From the NCBI RefSeq assembly GCF_002177135.1, contig NZ_MWPH01000002.1, forward strand, positions 868,001 through 932,000: a DNA stretch of 64,000 nucleotides. Direction: 5' to 3'. The translations under genes and the position numbers were made by a program. This document shows positions 42,589-49,966 of this stretch, piece after piece. Under the pieces are notes generated by a model. It did not search any database. It had not been told where the DNA came from and worked only from the letters and a program-made list of their open reading frames with translations. This stretch comes from Natronolimnobius baerhuensis. Lineage in GTDB: Archaea; Halobacteriota; Halobacteria; Halobacteriales; Natrialbaceae. Position 1 is the first letter of the stretch, and the number at the start of each line of letters is the position of its first letter.

Positions 42589-42637
42589 CTGTCGCACCAA
42601 TTCTTGGTGATGTGAGAGCCAGTCCAAAATCTAATTT

Positions 42638-42907
42638 CTATTTTTCAGGCTCTAATTTGTCGGCTTCAAGTTCTCCGTCGAGATAGGCATGCCCGCGGTT
42701 AGTGATCCGATAGTACCCACGGTCTTCATCAACTTTCTCGAGAAGATCGTGTTCGACCAAAACGGGAAGCCGTCGTTTCACAGTCGGGTGAGAGACACCG
42801 TGTATATTGTACGAGACTACCGCTGGAGGCATTGCGATCCCTGTTTCCTCGAAGAACTCGAGGATGGCGGGATCTGATTTAGTCATCCACGATACCAGCG
42901 GGCGCAT
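42638..42907 (-). CDS. winged-helix transcription regulator, phage-repressor-like
   Basis: 89 residues from ATG 42907; the start MRPLVSWMT is typical of haloarchaeal members, and an AT-rich element lies about 30 bases upstream. The helix-turn-helix reads AVVSYNIHGVSHPTVKRRLP and the wing VEKVDEDRGYYRITNRGHAY, with LDGELEADKLEPE at the end. This family is common near proviruses and integrated elements in haloarchaea (recollection). It probably controls the AT-rich neighbour or a now-lost element. Confidence 0.75.
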   Translation of the reverse strand: MRPLVSWMTKSDPAILEFFEETGIAMPPAVVSYNIHGVSHPTVKRRLPVLVEHDLLEKVDEDRGYYRITNRGHAYLDGELEADKLEPEK

Positions 42908-43033
42908 TGGCCAGAGTCTCACACTTCGCCATCATAACTACGGGTGGCATAGCCGGACTCAATATCACTTGGCATCAGCTCTGATACTGTATGGGATCAA
43001 ATTTATGTTCCATGCGTTCGTGAGTGAGAGTAA

Positions 43034-43120
43034 CGGAAGCCAAAGAGACCCACTTGTCTGGGTTACGTGTTCGTCAAAACTGCGGACCCGGTGCTGCAAC
43101 ACCGGCCCGCGTGGCTTCCG
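43034..43120 (+). other. 87-base cloverleaf-like structured element
   Basis: A 9-bp closing stem CGGAAGCCA/TGGCTTCCG (43034-43042 and 43112-43120) encloses ACCCA/TGGGT (43048-43052/43059-43063), a small ACG/CGT stem (43065-43067/43072-43074) and GCGG-A-C-CCGGTG/CACCGG-C-CCGC (43082-43110) with loop CTGCAA. All pair exactly in DNA or RNA. It has no T-loop consensus or CCA, so it is not a tRNA. It lies in the AT-rich accessory zone. Confidence 0.55.
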
Positions 43121-43138
43121 TACTCAGGCTACGGACGC

Positions 43139-43462
43139 ATGCAATCGCACGATACTGCGGAGAATAAAGCCTCCGCTCGAGAGTCGTATCGCCCGCACAC
43201 ACTCCCAACGCTCCGAACTGACGGCGGCCAGAACCCACCCGCCACGCCCGCGTTCACACTCACCCTCGAGTACACGACGATGGATGGCCGTCGCCAGCGC
43301 GTTACCTACGTTCCAGCCACGGACGCGGACGACGCGCGGCGGATCACCCACGAGCGAGACGACAGCAAGTGGCGAGAAACTAGTCGCCAACCCATCTCGA
43401 GGCTTGCGGTCCACCTGCAGAACCACGCCGGCGGATCGGGCGACTACTACGCCGGCCCGTAG
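43139..43462 (+). CDS. hypothetical protein next to the structured element
   Basis: 107 residues from ATG 43139 (a longer frame starts with GTG/ATG at 43067 and would overlap the cloverleaf element). The sequence has an unstructured N-terminal third, then TLTLEYTTMDGRRQRVTYVP, RRITHERDDSKWRETSRQPI, SRLAVHLQNHAGGSGDYYAG. A small beta sheet plus helix is plausible. No known motif. The gene starts 18 bases after the structured element. Confidence 0.45.
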   Translation: MQSHDTAENKASARESYRPHTLPTLRTDGGQNPPATPAFTLTLEYTTMDGRRQRVTYVPATDADDARRITHERDDSKWRETSRQPISRLAVHLQNHAGGSGDYYAGP

Positions 43463-43507
43463 CGCGTGATCCGCCCCGCCGATACGGCGATTCCAGACGA
43501 CTCGAGG

Positions 43508-45259
43508 CTACACCTGCCGGAGCAACTCGGTCACGTCACTAAAACCGACCTCCTCGTTTCCGGCGAAATCGAAGTACTCGGGGTTGTCCTGCACCGTCTC
43601 GTCCTGCAGATGCTCGAAGAGGGTGGCCACGTCGTCGTGGGTGGTCTCGCCATCACCGGTGATATCGGTATACAGCCCGTCACCGTTCGGATCCGTCGGT
43701 GCGGACGCGCTGTTCCCAATCGGTTCGGGACCGTCGGTATCGACGGCCTCGAACGTCCAGCGCTGGTCGTCATCGCCGGTCCAGGACGACTGGATCACGT
43801 TCGCACTCGCTCCCTCGAGGGCGGCGATGTGCCCACTACAGGCATTCTCGAGACGGTACGTCCCATCGTCGTTCACGTGGAGATACCAGCGCTGGGTTGG
43901 GTGGCGGTGCCACGGCCACTGCTGGACGTTTGCTCCCTCGTCCGTATCGGCGGTTTCGACCTCGAGTGCCTGTTCACTCGCGGCGTTTTCCAGCAGGTAC
44001 TCGCCGCCAGACAGGCGTGAGACGTGCCACTCGGCCGCGGAGTCGTCGCCGGTCGTCGTGACGACCGCACTCGCTCCGTCGTCGGGTCCGTCGACTGCGA
44101 GGGTCCCCCCGTCGGCGCTTACGATGCGATAGGTCCCATCTGCCACGGGTACAGATTGCTGGCCCAGATTCGGCACCGGAGCCGACAGGCTCGGCGTTTC
44201 GTCCCCGCCGATGATCGGCCAATCGTCTGCGGTCCAGTAGATACGGTCCAGGAACAGCTGTCTGGCGGGCGGCCACCCGTACACATCCGCGATCTCCGGC
44301 CCCTCGGTGTCGTAGGCGTGATAGCAGAACCAGTGGGTGCCGTCGTCGTCGACCGTCACGTCGCCGTGGCCCGGTGCAATGAAACGCTCGTTGTCTCCGA
44401 GGTGTGTCGAGCCCGCGTTCCACTCGTCGCGCTCGAGCAGTGGCGTCCCTTCGCGGTCGTAGTACGGGCCGAAGGGATTCTCTGCCCGTCCAACCTCGAC
44501 CTCGTACGTGCTGTCGAATCCGTCACAGCAGTCCCCGGTCGCGGCGAACAGGTACCAGTAGCCCTCTCGGTAGAAGATGTTCGGCCCCTCGTAGGCGTCC
44601 CCGGCGACCTGCTGGAACGTCTCGGCCCGGAAGTCCCGGAGGTCGTCGGTGAGTTCCACGGCGTAGATGCCCCTGAAGTTAGCCCAGAAGAGGGACGGCT
44701 GTCCCTCGTACTCGACGAAGTAGGGGTCGATAGTGTTGCCGGGATAGGGGTGATCCGGGTTGGAGAGAATCTCCCCGTGGTCCGTGAAGGGGCCGTCGGG
44801 CGTGTCGGACGTGGCAACGCCGATGCCGGGGACCTCCTCGTCGTCATCGTCTCGCGGCCAGAGCGCGTAGAACAGCACCCACTCGCCGTCGTGGTAGTGG
44901 ATATCCGGTGCCCAGACCGAGCCGTACAGCCAGCCGGGCCGAGAGTCGAACGCCTCGCCCTCGTACGTCCAGTCGACGAGGTCCGTCGAGGAAAGGATCG
45001 GGACCAATCGCTCGTCGGCATTGTCGGTATAGCTCATGTTCGAGGCGTACGCCCACCACGTCCCGTCGTCGTCGCGGTGGACGGCCGGGTCCGCAAAGTC
45101 CGGACCGTACAACGGGTTCTCGTAGGACAGTTCGTCGTCACTCGTCGCCAACGCGGACCCACTCGTGCCGGCCAGGCCGACCGCACCGAGTGTTCCAGCA
45201 CCGATTGCTTGCAGCAGCCGTCGTCGCTCGAGCGCGTCGATTCCAGTCGGCCCCGTCAT
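43508..45259 (-). CDS. secreted GH43 arabinanase-like enzyme with ricin-type and dockerin-like domains
   Basis: 583 residues. Tat signal ERRRLLQAIGAGTLGAVGLA, no lipobox. Residues ~45-370 are a GH43 five-bladed propeller: LYGPDFADPAV (catalytic-base Asp), GNTIDPYFVEY (Asp), YEGPNIFYREGYWYL (acid Glu), with LGDNERFIAPGHGDV in a late blade. Next is a ricin B/CBM13-like trefoil with QxW motifs (QQWPWH.., TQRWYL, DQRWTF). The C-terminal ~70 residues form a dockerin-type module with Ca-binding loops, DPNGDGLYTD, DITGDGETTHDD and DFAGNEEVGFSD. It would cleave arabinan or arabinose-containing polymers outside the cell. It follows the lipase gene with a 1-base gap. Confidence 0.85.
   Translation of the reverse strand: MTGPTGIDALERRRLLQAIGAGTLGAVGLAGTSGSALATSDDELSYENPLYGPDFADPAVHRDDDGTWWAYASNMSYTDNADERLVPILSSTDLVDWTYEGEAFDSRPGWLYGSVWAPDIHYHDGEWVLFYALWPRDDDDEEVPGIGVATSDTPDGPFTDHGEILSNPDHPYPGNTIDPYFVEYEGQPSLFWANFRGIYAVELTDDLRDFRAETFQQVAGDAYEGPNIFYREGYWYLFAATGDCCDGFDSTYEVEVGRAENPFGPYYDREGTPLLERDEWNAGSTHLGDNERFIAPGHGDVTVDDDGTHWFCYHAYDTEGPEIADVYGWPPARQLFLDRIYWTADDWPIIGGDETPSLSAPVPNLGQQSVPVADGTYRIVSADGGTLAVDGPDDGASAVVTTTGDDSAAEWHVSRLSGGEYLLENAASEQALEVETADTDEGANVQQWPWHRHPTQRWYLHVNDDGTYRLENACSGHIAALEGASANVIQSSWTGDDDQRWTFEAVDTDGPEPIGNSASAPTDPNGDGLYTDITGDGETTHDDVATLFEHLQDETVQDNPEYFDFAGNEEVGFSDVTELLRQV
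43565..43723 (-). repeat. dockerin-module DNA repeat, copy 1 (GH43 gene)
   Basis: In the 3' end of the arabinanase gene. Over about 90 bases (43633-43723) it differs from copy 2 at only about six positions by eye, mostly silent, and the similarity continues less strongly to the end of the module. Confidence 0.85.
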
Positions 45260-45260
45260 G

Positions 45261-46283
45261 TTAGATCGCCCTCATGAGAGCGATCACGTCCCTGAAACCG
45301 ACGGTGCCGTTGTCGGCGAAATCGAAGTACTCGGCGTTGGTCTCGACGGCGTCGTCGTCGAGATTCGCAAGTAGCGTCTCGACATCGTCGTGGGTGGTCT
45401 CGCCGTCGCCGGTGATGTCGGTGTACAGCCCGTCGCCGTTCGGATCCGTCGGTGCGGACGCGCTGTCCCCAATCGGTGGCGGCCCCTCGTCGTCGGTGAT
45501 CGCCGCGGCGAGGTCCTGGCCCAACGCCGAACTACTCATGTATGCGCCATGGTTTTCGACGGCATCGGTGACGTCGACGTCCATGTACGTGTTCGGCGTT
45601 GCTGCCGAGTCCGGTGCGCCCTCCGCTCCGAGCGCGGTATCGTCCGCGCCGCCAAAGTCCGGCCCGATGACGTCGTCGTTCTCGGAGTGGTAGTTCCGGA
45701 CCTCGTCGGCCCGATTCGCGATGCCGTCGTACCAGTGGCCGCCCTCGGTCACCATCGAGCCGTCCGCAGCGATGCCAAGCGGCGCGACGGTATCGACGAC
45801 GTAGCCCTCCTCGAGGGTGGCGAGGGCCTCGAGGACGACGCGGCCGCCAAGTGAGTGGCCGACGAGCCGAATCGACTCGACGCCCTCATCGACGGCAGTC
45901 TGGACGAGGTCGGCGAGTGCAGCGCCGGCGTCCGCTGCGTCTTCCAGTACTGCGACGGGGTCGGGGGTGCTGGCGTCGTACACGAAGGCGACGGTTTCGT
46001 CGGGCTCGTAGTCACCAGCGGCGAGGACGTCAGCGAGGGCTGCGGCCTGATCGGGTCCGGCATTGCTGCTCATCCACCCGTGTACGAAGACGAGCAGTTC
46101 GTCGACGACGGGCAGCGTCGCATCCGGCGACTCGCGGATGTCACGGACAGTGATGTCGTTTGACTGTGCAGCGACCGAACTGGCCGTTCCGGCACCGGTG
46201 GCGGCGAGGATGCTTGCACCGAGGCCACGGAGGACTGTTCGGCGCCGAGCGGATGTCTGTAACGCCGTCTCATTGTGCGCCAT
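45261..46283 (-). CDS. secreted alpha/beta-hydrolase (lipase/esterase) with dockerin-like domain
   Basis: 340 residues from ATG 46283. Tat signal SARRRTVLRGLGASILAATG. The hydrolase domain has LLVFVHGWMSSNAGPDQAAA (oxyanion HG), the nucleophile elbow RLVGHSLGGRVV, and a late acidic/His region (NYHSENDDVIGPDFG). It is followed by a C-terminal dockerin-like module, SASAPTDPNGDGLYTD, DITGDGETTHDD, DFADNGTVGFRD, matching that of the GH43 protein. First gene of a two-gene operon with the arabinanase. Feruloyl or acetyl esterase activity on hemicellulose would fit the partner, but the substrate is inferred. Confidence 0.8.
   Translation of the reverse strand: MAHNETALQTSARRRTVLRGLGASILAATGAGTASSVAAQSNDITVRDIRESPDATLPVVDELLVFVHGWMSSNAGPDQAAALADVLAAGDYEPDETVAFVYDASTPDPVAVLEDAADAGAALADLVQTAVDEGVESIRLVGHSLGGRVVLEALATLEEGYVVDTVAPLGIAADGSMVTEGGHWYDGIANRADEVRNYHSENDDVIGPDFGGADDTALGAEGAPDSAATPNTYMDVDVTDAVENHGAYMSSSALGQDLAAAITDDEGPPPIGDSASAPTDPNGDGLYTDITGDGETTHDDVETLLANLDDDAVETNAEYFDFADNGTVGFRDVIALMRAI
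45314..45477 (-). repeat. dockerin-module DNA repeat, copy 2 (lipase gene)
   Basis: 3' end of the lipase gene; near-identical partner of 43565-43723. The high nucleotide identity, while the catalytic domains are unrelated, indicates module transfer or gene conversion. Confidence 0.85.
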
Positions 46284-46583
46284 AATTCCAATAATTACGA
46301 TAGTGAATATTAACGTTGGGATCAAATCATGTGACAGGCACAGCGCTCATCGAGTGTTGGCGGGTCCGCGAGCGAGTCACACCAATATCGACGGCGACTT
46401 GTCCGGGCCCCGTGGTGCGTGGTGAATCTAGCCGAGGCCCAAACTGTGTACAGTACCGCCAAAAACACGAATTTCCGCTGTCACTGACTGACAGCGTTCT
46501 GTCTCATACTATCGGACAGCAGTCGATAACAATTCTCGGCCCCCGTTCGGTCGAAACGCTGTGACTCGGTGTGTCCGACAGTC
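46284..46583. other. 300-base region between the lipase operon and pyrG
   Basis: The first 40 bases are AT-rich and hold the lipase promoter on the minus strand (TTAATATTCAC, about 25-30 bases before ATG 46283). The remainder is GC-mixed and no gene or strong hairpin is visible; pyrG ends at 46584 on the same strand. Confidence 0.45.
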
Positions 46584-48230
46584 TCAGTCGTCGGCGTCGG
46601 CCACAGGGGCTTGCGTCGACAGCACCGCTTCGACGAGGCCCAGGAACGGCGGACTCGGCTGTCCGGGTCGGGACGTGTACTCGGGGTGGTACTGCGTGCC
46701 GAAGAAGTACGGATGATCCTCGAGTTCGAGAATCTCCATCCGATTTCCGGCGGTGCCCGAGAAGACCAGCGGTTCGTCCTCGAAGTCTTCGAAGTACTCG
46801 GGGTTGACTTCGTAGCGGTGACGGTGACGTTCCGTACACGAGGTGTCCTCGTAGAGGTCGTACGCCAGCGTCTCGGGTTCGATTACGGTCGTGTGCTCGC
46901 CAAGGCGCATCGTGCCGCCCATGTTCTCGACTTCGTACTGCTCGGGCAGGATGTCGATGACCGGATGGGGCGTGTCTGCTTCCATCTCCGCGGAGTGGGC
47001 GTCCTCGTAGCCCAACACGTTGCGGGCGTACTCGACGACGGCCATCTGGAAGCCAAGACAGAGTCCCAGGAAGGGCACGTCGTTCTCGCGGGCGTATCGA
47101 ACTGCCTCGATCTTGCCTTCCGTGCCGCGCATCCCGAAGCCGCCGGGAACGATAATTCCGTCCATCCCCTCGAGTTGGCCGTCGTGACCGTCAGCCATCT
47201 CGTCGGCTGACACCCAGTGGACGTTCACGTCGACGCCGACCTCGAAGCCGGCGTGTTTCAGCGACTCGTGGATCGACATGTAGGCGTCCTCGAGATCGTA
47301 CTTCCCGACGAGTGCGATGTCGATTGCGCCGTCTTTCTCGGTGGTGACGATCTCGCGCCAGCCGTTCGTGCGCTCGCCTTCCGGCAGGGCATCCTCGGCC
47401 ATCCCGAACCGCTCTAAGACGTACTGGTCGAGACCTTCCTCTTCGACCATCAGCGGGACGTGATAGACGTCCTCGACGTCCGGGTTCGAGAACACCGCGT
47501 CAGTCGGAATGTCACAGAACAGCGCGATCTTCTCTTTGGTCTCGGGTTCGAGTTTGTCCTCGCAACGGCCGACGATCACGTCGGGCTGGAGTCCAATGGA
47601 GCGGACCTCCTTGACGCTGTGTTGGGTCGGTTTCGTCTTTTGCTCGCCGTTTTTCGAGTACGGCACGAGCGTGACGTGCGTAAAGAGAATGTCCTCGTCG
47701 TCTTCCTCGTGGGCGAACTGACGCAGCGCCTCGAGGTAGGGCATCCCTTCGATGTCACCGACAGTGCCGCCGACTTCGACGATACAGACGTCGGTTCCCT
47801 CGGCGGCCTCGCGGATGCGGCGTTTGATGTCGTTGGTGATGTGTGGGATGATCTGGACGGTCTTCCCGAGGTAGTCACCCGCGCGCTCTTTCTCGATGAC
47901 GTGTTGGTACGTTTTCCCCGTCGTGATGTTGTGGTCCGAGGTCATATCGACGTCGAGGAACCGTTCGTAGTTCCCGAGGTCGAGGTCGACCTCACCGCCG
48001 TCTTTGAGGACGTAGACTTCACCGTGCTGGTACGGATTCATCGTCCCCGCGTCGACATTCAGGTACGGGTCGATCTTCACTGCGGTGACATCGAAGCCAG
48101 CGTTTTTGAGCAATCGACCGGTACTCGCGGCCGTAATCCCCTTGCCCAATCCCGACATTACGCCACCGGTGACGAAGATAAACTTGTTCCCCAGTGTGGG
48201 GTCATAATCAGTGTCCGATTCCGTCGGCAT
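46584..48230 (-). CDS. pyrG: CTP synthase
   Basis: 548 residues from ATG 48230 (an upstream in-frame start adds 19 residues). The synthetase half has [20 protein letters not shown] (P-loop), [20 protein letters not shown] and [20 protein letters not shown]. The glutaminase half has [15 protein letters not shown], the nucleophile in [20 protein letters not shown], and [18 protein letters not shown] with His and Glu. It makes CTP from UTP, ATP and glutamine. It reads away from the following small gene; carA and guaA in this window share the glutaminase logic. Confidence 0.96.
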   Translation of the reverse strand: MPTESDTDYDPTLGNKFIFVTGGVMSGLGKGITAASTGRLLKNAGFDVTAVKIDPYLNVDAGTMNPYQHGEVYVLKDGGEVDLDLGNYERFLDVDMTSDHNITTGKTYQHVIEKERAGDYLGKTVQIIPHITNDIKRRIREAAEGTDVCIVEVGGTVGDIEGMPYLEALRQFAHEEDDEDILFTHVTLVPYSKNGEQKTKPTQHSVKEVRSIGLQPDVIVGRCEDKLEPETKEKIALFCDIPTDAVFSNPDVEDVYHVPLMVEEEGLDQYVLERFGMAEDALPEGERTNGWREIVTTEKDGAIDIALVGKYDLEDAYMSIHESLKHAGFEVGVDVNVHWVSADEMADGHDGQLEGMDGIIVPGGFGMRGTEGKIEAVRYARENDVPFLGLCLGFQMAVVEYARNVLGYEDAHSAEMEADTPHPVIDILPEQYEVENMGGTMRLGEHTTVIEPETLAYDLYEDTSCTERHRHRYEVNPEYFEDFEDEPLVFSGTAGNRMEILELEDHPYFFGTQYHPEYTSRPGQPSPPFLGLVEAVLSTQAPVADADD

Positions 48231-48362
48231 ACCGAGTGTGCGCGCGACCAATTGAAAACGATTTCGGGACTCCGCCGCGTCCGACACACCCTGTCATTCG
48301 GGTTCGTGATACGTTTCTTGGGCCCCTTTTTTGCCTCGAGTCGGTATCCGTTCACACAGAGC

Positions 48363-48717
48363 CTATTCGGCCTGTGGTTCCGTATCCTGCACTTCGACGA
48401 GTTCAGCGTGCTCGAGTTGCTCCATCCCGCCCGAGAGTCGCCTGTATCGTTCGCCCCGGCAGCCCCGGATCGTCTGGCTCGCCCGACTCCTGTACCGACA
48501 CAGCGGTCGCGCCATCGATCGTCACCTCGCGCCGTTGGATCGGATCGCCTTCGTACTCGACGGTCTCCCACGTCTCGAGGTCGAATTCATCAATGCTTTT
48601 CCCGAAGTATTCCTCCGGCTCTGGGTCGACCGCATCCTCGGTCTGGGACTCGCCGGTCGTCCGGTTGTCGTCGAACTGAACCTCCTCGTGTTTGTACTGT
48701 CGACAATGGACGAGCAT
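48363..48717 (-). pseudogene. haloarchaeal small protein with an apparent frameshift
   Basis: From ATG 48717 the frame encodes about 87 residues (MLVHCRQYKHEEVQFDDN, then SQTEDAVDPEPEEYFGKSID, DLETWETVEYEGDPIQRREV, AVSVQESGEPDDPG), after which it runs into an early stop at 48403 with an unnatural Arg-rich end. If one base is removed from the C4 run at 48454-48457, the frame becomes PGERYRRLSGGMEQLEHAEL and VEVQDTEPQAE and stops at 48363, a much more natural acidic end. The total (355 bases) is 3n+1, as expected for one extra base. It may be a real frameshift or a sequencing error. Confidence 0.6.
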
Positions 48718-48802
48718 ATGCAATCCACCTCGAGCAGCGTGTTACTGCTTCCACTGGCAGGAGCCAGGGGGTATGGAGATGTATGCGCCGCTCACCCCGT
48801 GA

Positions 48803-48810
48803 ATATATTA
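48803..48810 (+). promoter_or_regulatory. TATA box of the 48837 membrane-protein gene
   Basis: ATATATTA in GTGAATATATTACGTG; 27-34 bases before GTG 48837, supporting a leaderless GTG start. Confidence 0.55.
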
Positions 48811-48836
48811 CGTGTCGAGAGTGAAACACCACCACT

Positions 48837-49892
48837 GTGGTCTCCCGCGACGGCGCCCTTGTCGACGATACTGATATCGGCGATGACGATAGCAACGGCA
48901 ATCGCGAGAGCATTCCCGGAGAGCCCGATATCGCGTTTCAGGCCGGTTTCGGCTTCTATCTCGGGCTTGTCGTCACTGCTGGCGTCATGGTTGCTGGCAT
49001 ACTTGCCAACGTCACGACTGGCGCGCTGTTCGGTCTGGTCCCCAGTACGCTGTTGATCGTCACCATCATCGGCCATTTCATCGCACGGCGTACCCGCGGC
49101 CTCCCTGAACGAATCGGCGGCAGTCTCCCCCGGCGAGTGGCGTCGTACCTGCCAGTGGCGGCCCTGGTCGCCGTTCCGAGCGGGCTTTCGCTCACGTCGA
49201 CTGCCCCGTTCGGTCTCGAGGCGACCCCCCGTCTCGGGGCCGTTACAGCCACGTCCGGACTCGTCCTTGCTGCCACCGCCTACGGGTTGAACCGCCTGAG
49301 TCGGACGCGCTACGTCGATTCTCGAACCGACGACGAGCCAATTGCCAGCTGGGACTGGGTACGAGCAGGAATGTACTCGAGTGACACCATCTCGATGTTT
49401 GCCGGGCTATTCTTACTCATCTCTGGCCTTGCCATCGCGGCGAACGGAAGCCTCTTTGGGCTGTTCTGGGCAGGGTATGGCGGCTTTCTCGCACTCTCGA
49501 GTCAGTACGAGTCAGCGTCGTGGGCCGATCCGAGCGAACGCTGGAATCCTCCAGAAATTGCCGTCTACGACGCCGGTCTCGTCCTGAAAAATCGAACACT
49601 CCTCGAGTGGGACGCAATTTCAGACGTCCGCCTGACCGACGAGGAACTCGTGATCGAGCGCGAGAGATTCGCCCGCGACATTCGCTGCCATCGAGACGCA
49701 ATCGACGACCCCGACGCGGTGCTCGAGGCCATTGAGCAGGCTCGAAATGGACAGGGCCAGTCACCCGCGGACACGTCGGGGACTGGCGAGCGAGACGTGT
49801 CCGATCACGGCGCAGACCCAGCATCGCAGGCTGGCTCTGACTCGACATTCGACACAGATTCAACGCGCGAGCGAACGTCCGAACGCGCCTAA
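48837..49892 (+). CDS. haloarchaeal polytopic membrane protein with C-terminal PH-like domain
   Basis: 351 residues from GTG 48837. A very acidic N-terminus, then about six transmembrane helices (FQAGFGFYLGLVVTAGVMVA, TGALFGLVPSTLLIVTIIGH, YLPVAALVAVPSGLSL, TATSGLVLAATAYGLNRL, FAGLFLLISGLAIAANGSLF, and a following short one). The end (about 250-310) reads as a bacterial PH-type domain: PEIAVYDAGLVLKNRTLLEW, AISDVRLTDEELVIERERFA. The last ~40 residues are an acidic tail. Similar bPH fusions are common in haloarchaea with unknown role. Confidence 0.65.
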   Translation: MVSRDGALVDDTDIGDDDSNGNRESIPGEPDIAFQAGFGFYLGLVVTAGVMVAGILANVTTGALFGLVPSTLLIVTIIGHFIARRTRGLPERIGGSLPRRVASYLPVAALVAVPSGLSLTSTAPFGLEATPRLGAVTATSGLVLAATAYGLNRLSRTRYVDSRTDDEPIASWDWVRAGMYSSDTISMFAGLFLLISGLAIAANGSLFGLFWAGYGGFLALSSQYESASWADPSERWNPPEIAVYDAGLVLKNRTLLEWDAISDVRLTDEELVIERERFARDIRCHRDAIDDPDAVLEAIEQARNGQGQSPADTSGTGERDVSDHGADPASQAGSDSTFDTDSTRERTSERA

Positions 49893-49966
49893 AATAGTTC
49901 CGTACACCAATACCCGGTATATCCACGAGCGCTGCTCGAGCACTGTTGAGAGTTTTCAGCCGCGTC

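Noticed and set aside
43034-43120. tRNA gene
   Set aside because: The overall fold and size resemble a long tRNA, but the TPsiC loop (GGTTCGAAxCC), the D-loop GG and an anticodon loop are not found, so I report it only as a structured element.
44024-45277. 417-residue plus-strand frame over the GH43 gene
   Set aside because: Overlaps the whole GH43 coding region on the other strand, with no domain and a Val/Arg/Gly-biased composition, typical of an antisense shadow.
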